A DNA stretch of 64,000 bases from positions 12,361,139 to 12,425,138 of the forward strand of contig OY978529.1 in the NCBI GenBank assembly GCA_963854835.1. The letters run 5' to 3'. Positions 13,801-24,213 of this stretch are shown here, piece after piece. How positions within the stretch are numbered: the first letter of the stretch is position 1; every line of letters starts with the position of its first letter. The notes beneath the pieces are model-generated. The model made no database searches and had not been told where the DNA came from. It was given only the letters and a program-made list of their open reading frames with translations. Position numbers and translations under genes: made by a program. The stretch comes from Megamerina dolium. Lineage: Eukaryota; Arthropoda; Insecta; Diptera; Megamerinidae.

Positions 13801-16800
13801 AATTCTCAAATTAGAAAGATATAGAATCCTACGTACAGCACCTTTAATTATTCCATCATGATATTTCCCTATCTAAGAAATTATTTATGTACATATATTT
13901 TTATATAAGTATACAAATATGTATACTATTTTCAATTGAGAATATCCCGTTATATGAAATGAATGACACATATCAAAGTACTTGATTGATTCCAAATTGT
14001 TTCTATTCGAAAAAAATCTCTAATAATAAAAAATAATACCACTAAATTACTTTTTTAGCCATCGAATCATAAATAACAGGAATTTTAAAAACAAAATATA
14101 TTAATTTCTCAACTTTTGTAAAGTGTTAGTATGTACCGAGAACCATATCGCTCTTATAGCACTGCTTAAGAAAAGTGCGGCTGAAAGTCATTGTTTGCTT
14201 GTGGAATTGTGTGGCGACAATTCTCTTCCAATACACAGTCTAAGGAGTGGTTTGTGCGCTTCAGAATCAAGAATGATCAAAAAACGGCGGGAATATGCGA
14301 CCAACCAAACATGAGTCGGTAATTTTTCACCATGACAATTCCGATCATAAACTATGTTGCTAATAGCGGATGGGAAGTTTTACCCCACCCACCTTATAGC
14401 TCAGACCTGGTGCCTTCAGATTACCACTTGTTCCGCTCCATGTAGAGCGCCCTTAATGGAATGCGCTTCAGTTCAGATGCTGGAATCAAAAATTGACTCG
14501 ATTCGTTTTTGGCCGCCAAGTCGGCGAAGTTATTATGGAATGGAATCAATAAATTGGCAGAAAGATGGGGCAATGTCATAGTTTCTGATGGACAATACTT
14601 TGAATAACATGTTTTTTACAGAATTCTTAAAAATAAATCATTTTTGAGCACTAAAAAAGGCCGATTACTAATTCAGTTTAAATTTAATATTGAAATTTTA
14701 ATATTAAAAACGTTTATTGAAACAATTTTAATCAAAAATAAAAGATGATTGTTATTTTAATGAAAAATATTATTATAATTTCAATAAAAAATCGTAGAAA
14801 TAAATGATAAAATACAAGTAATGATTAATGTGTATGCGTATATTTGTGCGTATATAATTATGAAAGTGGTCGAAGTTGTAGATTTAGTTGATTATTATAA
14901 TCAATTTCCGGTAGCTGTTTAATTTGAGCTCCGGCTGATTCCAAAATCTGTTTAACGGTGCGAAAATACAACAATGTTCACTTGCATATAAAATTAGAAA
15001 ACAAAAACCTTTTTGCTACACTCTTGTGATTCCCTCTGTTTAGTAGTGTTATCTAATGGATCCTTTTCAAAGCTAGTCACAATTTAGTAAATTATATAAC
15101 AAAATTATTAGTCGAAAGAAATTGAAAATTTTGTATTGCACATTCAAATGTAAAACAAAAAAGAAATTAATAGTAAAACAAAAGTCAAAAATTCTTTGGT
15201 TCTGGCTCTGCGCTTGGTAGTTTGGATAAGCGCTGATGTCCATGGCATCAGTATAAAAGAGAAACAGAATTTCAAGTAAATTGCTATTAAGGGTGTGTGC
15301 GAGTTCCAAAAGAAGCCATATTCTTTATTTTTAAACACGAACATTCTCAAATTGCTGGGTTGTTTTTTTTTTCTCCATTTAGGAAATGTACAATTTAGAA
15401 ACGAACTCGCACACTTTTGTCAATTATCTTTCCTATTTCGAAGCAGTGCTGTAATATTCCAATGTCATATAAATTTAGGTCCTAAAATTTAGACGAACTC
15501 GCATACACCCTAAATATAATCAAAACAAAATTTTGCACTCATCGCTCTGTAAATATCAAAAGTAAAATTATGGCGCAAAACATTACAGGTGGTGTTGTTA
15601 CCTCATCTGTTTAGTCTTATGTTGTGGTTTGAATTGATGAGTTCAGTTTTTTATTGCTCCAATGATATCTTTGTTGTTGTTGTTTTTTACTATTCTGTTA
15701 TCCTATAGCGGTCTCTTTACAACCTGATATTGTTAAGAGATATATATTATGATAGTTAACATAATATATAAAGAATATATTTTTTTATCAATTATACCTA
15801 CCAGTATAAATACCGCATAAATAACGAAACAAATAACAGTTAATATTTTTATATACATTGTTATTAAAATAAAAATAATTAAATATGTGGCACTGAAAGC
15901 CCTAAAGGGCTCATTGACCGAGCTTCTCTTCCATTACTGCTGTGCGTGTTAAATTTTGGACAGTATTAGGAGGGACCTACTTATTTTAGCCGGTTCCGAA
16001 CGGCAGAACCCTTGTGACATCACTTTTTCTGAGTTTTGTTACATAATTCTATTAGAAGCTTTTTCATGGCAAGTTGTTACTGTCGGAAGAATTGCCAATT
16101 GCTTGCCGACAGGTGGGTACCGTTCGAAAGAAAAATCTTTTCGATATTAAATTTGTTATGCATCACCTGGGGATTGAACCACGACCTACAGATCAGAAGG
16201 TCAACACACTGACCACTGAGCTACGGCACCCACTCTACATTGTTATTATATTGCATTAATTCTTAAACTTAAGTAAAAAACAAAAAGGTATTTCAACGGC
16301 ACAAATTTCAAATATAGCTGCAATTAATATCCATCATTCTGTAGACTCGAGCTGGTTAGCTGAAATAAAACAGGGTTAATTATACTTGCGTTTTTAGGTA
16401 TTCACTTTATTTCTGGTACTTTTAGTTATAATTACTTTATAACTTTATATTAATGCACTTTTACACAAATACTGGAGGGACTCGTAAGGATCGCGGTATT
16501 TTACAATTGCTTACACGCTAACACTTCACAACTTAGAACAAGACTCACCACTGAAAAGCTACTGCCTTCAGTAAGCTGGCAGTATATATACCATTTTTCT
16601 AATACTATCCACATATCGATCTACCCACATACCAATATATAACATACAATAATATATTTACACCCATTAGTAGTCATGAGTAGTCATGTTGGTATGCTTA
16701 CGTAAGGGCAGAACACGAATTGTGTGGGAAAGTACTTTGTCAGCTTGTTCACACCCAACTGCAACTCAGTTGGCTCAATGTTCTGGCATTCCAAAATTAT

Positions 16801-19638
16801 ACAGTGGCTCCCAGCTTATTTCGTACAGTGACAGTTTAAAAATTGCTGCAGTCGTAATTCCTAATATAGCAAAAATTTGAACAAAATATAAATGCCATTT
16901 TTGAAAGGAAGGTTTGTTTTTTATTTTCCAAAATTAACTTTTTCAAAATTTTAGTTTTTGACACTATAAAAAAATAAAATAAGAAAAAAATAGGAAAATT
17001 CATGTCACAGCTTATTTCGTACAGTCTCTTTAAGTTCAAACTAAAAACAAAGTAAGTTGATTTTAATATTTAGTATGACATCCCTTAGCGTTAATGACAG
17101 CCTGGAGTCTACTTGGCATTGAATCCACCAATTTTTGAGTGATGTCTGGTGTGATTTTTTTCCATTCCTCCATCAGTACCTTCTTTAGGTCTTGCTTATT
17201 AGAAATCTTGTGTGTTCTTATTTTATTGTCCAAAATAGACTAAAGATTTTCAATCACATTCATGTCAGGTGACTGTGGTGGTGGAGACATCAAGTGTGAG
17301 CAGTTCAAATAAGCCAAGATTGCACAATCCCAGATTTATGTTTTGGGTCATTATCTTGGTAATACCGAAATTCTTCCCGCAAACCCAGTTTGTCTGCACT
17401 TTGAAGTAAATTGTTTTTCAGAATCTCGAGGTACTTCATTTTGTCCATTGTTCCCTCAATAAAAACCAATTCACCTACTCCGGCTGCTGACATACAGGCC
17501 CAAACCATCACGCTACCGCCACCATGCTTCACTGTGAGCTTAAGGTTCTCCTTGTTTAGCTCGGTATTAGCTTTACGCCAAACATATGACATTCCGTCCG
17601 AGCCAAAAATATTAAACTTAGACTCATCCGCGAAAATAACGGTATTCCAGAACGCAGGAGTATTAATAATATGCTCTTTGGCGAAGTCAAGTCGGCGTTG
17701 TATATTCATTTTCGAAATGAATGGTTTCTTTCGGGCTACTCGACCGTTCAAGTCATGATTGCGCAGCACACGTCGGACAGTTTCAGCACTGGATGATTTT
17801 CCTATTTCACGCTGAACCTCTGCAGCCAACTTCGGAGCGGATAACTTTGGATTTTTCTTAATTTTTCGTACAATATAACGCTCGTCTGATGCGTTGAAAA
17901 TCTTATTAGGTGCTTCTCTGCCCTTGTTCTCCAACCGATTTTCGCGAACGAAGCGTTGAATGATGTATTGGACAGTTGAGGCACTTAAATTTGTCATTTC
18001 AGCAATTTTTCGCACACTCTGACCTTTCCTAAAATGGTTAATTACCAGTTTACGCTGTTCCATCGTTGTACGATGACCCATAAAGCTAAATGTTTAATTT
18101 ACAGCACTTTAACTATTTAAAATAATAATAATAAAAATTGTTATAATAGTTAAAAAGGTCCAAAAACTCATACAATTCAAAAAAACTTTGTAACTGCGCG
18201 GCAGAATGAAACTTACTTACATTGAAGTTTGTGTACGAAATAAGATGTGAGCTGAAAATCAGCTGATCAATAGTTTTTCTCTCTTGCATAACAAAAAGAA
18301 AAATTTTTGGGGTTCCCCGTTTTCTTATTAGGTTTATTAAACACATACACAGACGTCTACATTCAAAACTTATCGATAAGTTTTTTAGTTTCGATGTTAC
18401 AGCCATGTACATAAAAATATATACACTGTACGAAATAAGCTGTGAGCCACTGTAAGTAATATTAATATGGATTGGGTATATCACAATTTCAAGCAATTTT
18501 GGTATGTGTGTGTGTATAAATATGTATTTCACAAAATCGGGAAATATGTCGCGAGGTAAAATATGCATATATCATATTTTGGCTCGCAACAGTGAATGCG
18601 TTAGGTCGGTTTTGCTGGGAAGAGATTCAGTTCTAGGTTTTCTAAGGTTCTGACATAGCTGAATGAAAGCGACAAGGATGCGTGATCGCATGTACAAGGG
18701 GAAAGTAGTTAGTTTATCCCAGTGCCTGAACAAAGCTAACCACTTTTTTACCCACTTTAGAAATTAACGAAACTGACATTTTAAACAAAATGAACGTTGA
18801 CTTGCATATTTGAATTTAATAAATAAAATTTTTGGTTAGTATCAAAATAATCAATTAAATAAATTTCTTTCTTTCTTTAACATGTATCTGTGTATACAAT
18901 AGCGATTGGAAGATGAGGCAAGTAAACTTATGCGGATAAAGACTCTAAAAGAGAAACGACGTCAAGAAAAAATAGCTAGGATACTTAAAGAGCGAGACAG
19001 GCAACGCTTTACCGAAAATAATTGCAAAGCAGTTAAGTTTTACCGAACTCTCTTACTTCGTCGTATTGGGCTGGAAAGCTTCAAGAGACTGCTGCAACGT
19101 AAGCGCGAAAACCTTGGAAAGTGTGCTACGCTTAAACAAAAAATATTCCAAAAAACATATTTCACGATCTGGCGTGACACCTATTTAAAAATACGTCGAC
19201 AGAAGACTTTACTGGCAAGTGATTTCTATGAGAAAATTCTCAAAAGAAACGCTATGACTTCTTGGAAACTATACGTGCAGATTGAACGCAGTCAGTATAA
19301 TATTGCGACAGACTGGCATGAAATTAAACTCAGCGAACAATTTTTCGGGCTATGGCATAAGTATGTAGAACATGTGCAACAAATGCAAAATATAATAATG
19401 CAACAAGCAGTTCTCCATTATGAATGGTTTGATGAATAATTCATATTTAAAAACTTTCTGGTTTTAAATTGTGATTGTTTACAGGCACCTCAAATGGAAA
19501 ATGCTAGACTGCTGGCGCCGTTTACCGCAAATTTTACAAATTGAACAAGAAACCGAATCTCGCCGGCAACGATGGCGAATGAAGATATGGGAACTGCTAC
19601 CAGATTACAGACCTGATAAGGAGCACTTGTACAGTTAA
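10820..19638 (+). CDS. CCDC191/SFI1-like coiled-coil protein, five exons
   Basis: Exons fit in phase: 10820-11053, 11132-12147, 12216-12612, 18903-19426 and 19485-19638, giving 774 aa. Introns of 58-78 bp flank a 6.3 kb third intron full of transposons. The start is ATGATGGGGCCG at 10820; the GTG further upstream is not needed. The N-terminal half is low-complexity and Asn/Lys-rich. From exon 3 on it is highly charged and helical (KRRLQKEAEQKAQKAAIEEAK, joined to RLEDEASKL and EKRRQEKIARILKERDRQRF). Exon 4 has spaced Trp-containing helices (FTIWRDTYL, MTSWKLYVQ, FGLWHKYVE), reminiscent of SFI1/CCDC191-type centrin-binding helices. The last exon ends RWRMKIWELLPDYRPDKEHLYS. Role unknown; a centrosomal or ciliary job is inference from that resemblance. 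Its 5' part is duplicated at 6061-7815. Confidence 0.8.
12669..13860 (-). mobile_element. P-like DNA transposon, internally deleted
   Basis: Terminal inverted repeats: CATGAAGGAATAATTAAAGG on the left and the complement of CATGATGGAATAATTAAAGG on the right (ending 13860), extending to about 31 bp. These resemble P-element termini (CATGATGAAATAA). Near-matching 8-bp flanks ATATTTCT (12661-12668) and ATATTTCC (13861-13868) fit P-type target duplications. On the minus strand, fragments of a P-type transposase C terminus are readable: LPYQKGILLCNNSLRELYFY and YGFNYILTA (13600-13450), then HEDSLEYVAGYIIRKL (to 13130). Frameshifts and the missing N-terminal THAP domain make it non-autonomous. It lies in intron 3 of the CCDC191-like gene. 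Confidence 0.8.
14165..14640 (+). mobile_element. Mariner transposase relic
   Basis: Broken plus-strand fragments of a mariner transposase: GDNSLPIHS near 14215, an EWFVRF-like helix, then after an internal deletion FHHDN-like sequence at about 14325, GWEVLPHPPYSSDLVPSDYH-like coding at 14370-14430 (across frames), and a C-terminal KLAERWGNVIVSDGQYFE-like end near 14600. Stops and frameshifts throughout. Terminal repeats were not identified. Confidence 0.65.
15291..15510. mobile_element. 220-bp MITE with TAA target duplication (PIF/Harbinger-like)
   Basis: GGGTGTGTGCGAGTTC at the left end and GAACTCGCATACACCC at the right end form an inverted pair with one mismatch. TAA flanks both sides (15288-15290, 15511-15513), as in PIF/Harbinger insertions. 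A third related word, GAACTCGCACAC, lies inside at about 15403. No coding. Confidence 0.7.
15867..16235 (-). mobile_element. Full-length tRNA-derived SINE, minus orientation
   Basis: Read on the minus strand, the tRNA-like head begins near 16231 (GTGCCGTAGCTCAGTGGTCA with a B-box-like GGTTCAATCCCC). The body follows, and the tail ends AGTGCCACATATTT near 15883. A 13-bp direct repeat TACATTGTTATTA flanks it at 15854-15866 and 16236-16248, the clearest retroposition scar in the window. Confidence 0.87.
16361..16686 (-). mobile_element. Possible solo LTR
   Basis: Begins TGAAATAAAACAGG and ends GAGTAGTCA, so both strands read TG...CA. On the minus strand there is a TATATATAC box followed by a TTCAGTGG initiator-like word and later an AATAAA, the usual LTR order. 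I found no convincing target duplication, so this stays tentative. Confidence 0.35.
16802..18452 (-). mobile_element. Tc1-like transposon with IR/DR ends, decayed
   Basis: TA-flanked element with outer inverted repeats CAGTGGCTCCCAGCTTATTT (left) and the complement of CAGTGGCTCACAGCTTATTT (right). A second copy of the core lies about 200 bp inside each end: CACAGCTTATTTCGTACAGT near 17005, and TGTACGAAATAAGATGTGAG near 18230. This two-site-per-end layout is the IR/DR type. It carries a broken transposase on the minus strand and sits in intron 3 of the CCDC191-like gene. Confidence 0.87.
17063..18081 (-). pseudogene. Tc1-like transposase, frameshifted
   Basis: Cut-and-paste DDE transposase. 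ATG at 18081 (MGHRTTMEQRKLVINHFRKG) opens two helix-turn-helix DNA-binding units. The catalytic region shows FADESKFNIFGSDG, VKHGGGSVMVWACMSAAGVG and QDNDPKHKS. After about 17330 the reading frame breaks; the rest is recognisable in another frame (SPPPQSPDMNVIENL, then a TAG where Trp is usual, then KLVDSMPSRLQAVINAKG and a TAA at 17063). One frameshift plus one stop, so not functional as written. Confidence 0.85.
18453..18902. other. End of intron 3 of the CCDC191-like gene
   Basis: No coding frame or transposon recognised. It ends in a pyrimidine-rich tract and the acceptor AG at 18901-18902. Confidence 0.5.
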
Positions 19639-19974
19639 TACAATTTATATTTGTATTTTCTAAATGTGAAACAATGAATGTATAGTTCGTAGTTATAATT
19701 GCAAACTCATATATAGGGTGTGTTTGCAAATTCAACTAAATCTGCAAATTGCTTTTGCAGTACCAGCAGAACGTTCAGAAATGATAATGTGACAGCACTA
19801 CAAATGTCAAGCGTTGTACAAATACCATTTTTCTAACAAAAGTCGCTCATTTCAGTCACAAAAATTTCCACTGCCGCTGATTATGCTTGAACGATATCGA
19901 AAAAAAGTGAAAATAAATTTGATTTTATTGCTTTCTACAGCAAAAATTTGTTTTGAAACAATAAATTAAAAATA
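19639..19974. other. 3' flank of the CCDC191-like gene
   Basis: AT-rich; nothing recognised apart from weak poly(A)-like A-rich strings. A SINE fragment starts at 19975. Confidence 0.4.
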
Positions 19975-20214
19975 TGTGGCACTTAAAGCCCCGAAGGGCT
20001 CTTTGGCCGAGCTTCTCTCCCATTACTGTAGTGCGTGTTAAATTTTGGACAGTATTAGAAGGGACCTACTTATTTTAGTCGTTTTCGAACAGCAGAACCC
20101 TTGTGACATCACTTTTTCTGAGCTTTGTCACAGAGTTCTTTCAGAAGCTTTTTCTTACTGCCGGAAGAATTGAAAATTGCTTGCCGACAAGGTGGGTACC
20201 GTTCGAAAGAAAAA
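19975..20214 (-). mobile_element. SINE fragment lacking the tRNA head
   Basis: The tail TGTGGCACTTAAAGCCCCGA, then CCGAGCTTCTC, GGACAGTATTAGAAGGGACC and GGTGGGTACCGTTCGAAAG, match the body of the SINE family. It stops at the position where the tRNA-like head would begin, so it is 5'-truncated. Confidence 0.8.
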
Positions 20215-20754
20215 CAATGAAACGATGTTATATTATATTTTTATAGTTTTTCAGCGACAAATTTAACACGGCAAATTCAGTTGCTCCTTAGAATGCGATT
20301 AAATATGTAAGAGCATTTGCTGCTGGAAGGAGGAAAGGGTTCTATGGAATAACGTGACGGGAGAAATAAAAAATCAACAAGGACATTAAAATAGACAGAT
20401 ATATAGCGCAAAGGAATTCTTTTTATATGTTAGAATGGACGGATCTACGTCCCGGAAGCACTCAACCAAGGTTCATTCACCTTTCATTCTATTAATTGCT
20501 TCAATCATCAAATCTGCTGTGCTGCCAAAACTGCACATACTGCGTCTCATAATGCTTTCCTGAACACTCCTCTAGAAATAAATACTTGTATGCAACTTAT
20601 GTCCCTGTTACGGATGGCAAGTCAACTTGTTTGAGGTGCCTGAGAAGCAGTTGTGACGTCAAACACGTATTATCGATGGCAACCGAAGAAATCGGCTGTG
20701 AAGGAACAATAAAGCTGATATTTTTTGTTTTTAAACAATTAAATTACAAAAAAT
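20215..20754. other. Noncoding stretch, nothing recognised
   Basis: No open frame of interest and no repeat that I could match elsewhere in the window. Confidence 0.4.
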
Positions 20755-23440
20755 AAAGGCATAAGTGCAAAATACGGACTCCTTGAGAACAAAAAAAATA
20801 ATAAATTGCATCAGATGCAGGTTATTCTTGTCGTTATAAGAAACTAAAAATTTGTCGTTGCAAATGCCCATACAAGGCGTGGTTCAAGGTCAAAGTTCAA
20901 AATTGAGATCAAGACTACTCGACAAGCAATTTTTTTCTACCCATATTGTAGAAAATCAAAACACACCTTTTTATAGGTATATACAGATTTTTTTTCGAAA
21001 AAGTCCCCCATTAACCTATCAAAAATTATATATTATTTTAAAGAACATAGGATTACCTTTCCAATGGTATTAAAACATATTTTTAAAGAATTTTTATATA
21101 TTTTAAATATATTTTTTACTTTCGCTCGAGCAAATATGTGCACAGAGGAATAGTGAGACAGTTATAATTATAGCGGTAGACATAGACAAAAGAATTAAGG
21201 AAAAATAGGATGAAATAGTATAATTAACTAATTCTTTTATAAATCTGATTAAGACAACATTGTTAGAGCCCTGTGTTGTAGATTATCCTGATGGTGAATA
21301 CAATATTGAAACAAATGAATAAAATTTCAATACTAAAAATTACAAAGAGATTTCAATGCTAAAACGTTTGTCGCGAAGCTGGCGTTAGGTCTATAAGGGT
21401 TATTATACCCTGCATAATGCAATATGCATGGTATATTCATTTCGGTCAGATGTTTGTGTCCACTTGAAGGAATCTCCGGAGATATAGACATAGATATATA
21501 TTCGTGATCAGCGTCGATTAAATTTTCGATTTAACGATGTCCGTCCGTCCGTCCGTCTGTCTGTCACCTGGCTGGTTCGCACGATAACTTGAGTAAATAT
21601 TGAGCTATTTCGACGAAATTCGGCACAAGTAACCTATGATCCAAGGGTACGGAGGGGATTGATATTGGGCATGATCGGTCTATAGCCACGCCCACACCAA
21701 GCATTCAAAGCGACTAACCTCGGAATTTTCAAAATCTTTAACTTGCTATAACTCACATAATATACCACTTGGGACAACAATATTTTGCACATAGAGTTAT
21801 ATTATACTACTGTATAACCTCGCCAAAAGTGGGTGAGCCACGCCTACTTTCTAGCGTAGCTCCCATACAAAGTGTCTGTACTTCTCTTAAATTAAAACAG
21901 CTGTAACTTCTACAATCTTCTGTCCATAATAACCATAATTGACACTTAGATTAACATGGTAGTCGGAAATAATATGGCAGAAAATCAGTGTGCCACGCCC
22001 ACTCCTTCATGGGTCTGCCATACAAAGTTGCGGAAATTAAAAAAAATGTTACCGGTTATAACTTGCAAACTATTCATCCTAGAATAACGAGATTTAAGGT
22101 GTGGATTAGTATTGTATGAGCAACCTGGCTCACAGGAAATGGGCGCACCACGCCCACTGTTTATCGTAGCCCCCATACAAATTTTAAATTGAAACAGCTG
22201 TAACTTCGGCAATCTTCTGTCTAGAATAACCATAATTGACACTTAAATTAATATCGTAGTCGGTAATAATCTGGCAGAAAATAAGTGTGCCACGCCCACA
22301 CCTTCATGGGTCTGCCATACAAAATTGCGGAAATTAAAAAAAATGTTACCGGTTATAACTTGCAAACTATTCATCCTAGAATAACGAGATTTAAGGTGTG
22401 GATTAGTATTGTACGAGCAACTAGGTTTACAGGAAATGGGCGCACCATACACACTGTTTATTGTAGCCCCCATACAAAATGACTGAAATTCTTTTAAATT
22501 GAAACAGCCGTAACTTCGGCAATCTTCTGTCTAGAATAACCATAATTGACACTTAGATTAACATGGTAGTCGGAAATAATATGGCAGAAAATCAGCGTAC
22601 CACGCCCACTTCTTATTGGGGCTCCCATACAAAGTTGCGAAAATTTTTAAAAATTTAAACCGCTATAACATGAACTATTCAACGTAGGACAAACAAATTT
22701 AAGGTGTGGATTAATATTGAAAAATTAATTGGATTTACAAGAAAGAGGTAAGCCACGCCAACTTTTTATATAACTCCCATACTAAGTCTCGGAATTATCT
22801 TAAAAACCTCCTTTAAATTATCCCTTTTAGAACTCTCATAACATACAAAGTATTTCGTCAAAGTCAACCATATTTCGAGTGTAAATTAGTAGTATATGCA
22901 AAAATTGTTTTTCAAAAAGTAGAAATAAAAGAAAAAGATGGATATTCGAGTAAACTTTTTATATATATATATCTACATATGCAGGGTATAATTTGGTCGG
23001 TCCCAGCCGACTGTAAGGAGATTGTTTTTTTTTAGTCCAACCGAAGGCCTGCTATCAAAAAAGCTTTTATGCTAAAATACTGTTGGTCGCGAAGGCGGCG
23101 TTGGGCCTATAAGGGTTATTGGTTTTTGAAAAAAAAAAATTTCAAATTTATATTTTTGATAACAACTTTTAAATGCGAAAAATAGGTATTAAATTATATA
23201 TATCAGTAGAAAAGTATTTAAAAAACCTTTCTTATGGTACCCATATTGTAGAAAAAAATTACGTGTCTATCGAATAATCTCGACCTCAATTTTGAACGTT
23301 GACCTTGAGCCACGCCTTATATGGGCGTTTGCAGCGACAAATTTTTTTATTTTTTATATTCACAAAACTAAGCTCTATCCGAGGCAATTTTTTATTTTTT
23401 ACCCCTTAGGAGTCCGTATTCTGCACTTGTTTCAAAATAA
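20755..23440. mobile_element. Long-inverted-repeat (foldback-like) element
   Basis: The left arm (about 20755-20960) and the right arm (about 23225-23440) are inverted copies of some 200 bp: both contain ATACGGACTCCT, TTTGTCG(T/C)TGCAAA, AAGGCGTGG(T/C)TCAAGGTCAA and GTTCAAAATTGAG. Between them, 21411-22996 is a second repeat unit, flanked by near-direct copies of CTATAAGGGTTATT (ending about 21411 and 23120). No transposase. Class uncertain. Confidence 0.6.
21411..22996. repeat. TATACCCTGCA-bounded repeat with ~300-bp internal tandem units
   Basis: Starts TATACCCTGCATAATGC and ends ATATGCAGGGTATAA, an inverted pair. It includes a GTCC/GTCT run at about 21540-21565 and repeated CCACGCCCAC words. 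Blocks beginning GGCAGAAAATCAG/AAG at about 21975, 22273 and 22582 recur with a spacing of roughly 300 bp and carry ACCGGTTATAACTTGCAAAC. Noncoding repeats of this style are widespread in fly genomes; the family name is not known to me. Confidence 0.6.
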
Positions 23441-24213
23441 ATTTGGAAAATTGTTGGCGAGTTCCATTTGTTGTCTAAGTGTTGTACCTATACTTAGAAC
23501 CCATTTCAAACAGGGGTGTGTAACAGGTAAAACAAGCACAAACGTCGATTTCAAAGTAATAAATTAACTCAATTGTGTTATAAACCATGATTTAAACATT
23601 TTTATAGGTAACTAAATAAATAACTAAAACAACTAATGAGTTTCGATGAACCTAGGCTGAGCTTCTCTTGTGTGTGGGATAAAGGTTTTCTACAGGAAAA
23701 CATACTTCCTCCTTATCTTTTTATTTATGTTTTTCGTAATAAAAATCATTAAAACAAGGCTGTAATCACCTGCATTCCCAAAAATATCCATCACTTTATT
23801 TCCGTAAACATTAAAAATACAAAAAACTTACCATAACTTCGTTGTAAAAAGGTGAGAAGAGTGAGTGCACCTTGGAAAGTGGTCGAAATAAGAAATTTTA
23901 TACATCCACAACTTTCTACCAAAATCATGTTTTATCCATTAATTCCAAGAAGTCTTTATTTAAAACCTCACCTACCGGACTAAACCCTTTTATTAAACTG
24001 TTGCAAAAGTACGATTTTTTATAAAACGTTAATAAACTATTTGTTTGGACTCAGTGTATGCTTCACTGATGAGAATAGTTTATTGTAACTGTGTGCATTT
24101 CTAGCTTTCATGTAAAACAATGCTTCATATATTGAATGTTTTATTTATTTGAACTTGACAACATGAAATATTGCAATTCTTTACATTTTCAGGCCATTTT
24201 ATTTGTAATGAGT
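23441..24213. other. Intergenic, AT-rich
   Basis: Noncoding between the long-inverted-repeat element and the 3' end of GABPI. No feature recognised. Confidence 0.4.

Noticed and set aside
18113..18568. 151-codon minus-strand frame upstream of the Tc1 transposase
   Set aside because: It overlaps the terminal inverted repeat of the Tc1 element and has no domain.
21540..21565. CRISPR-like or satellite array at the GTCC/GTCT run
   Set aside because: A simple tetranucleotide run within a common fly-type repeat, without spacers.
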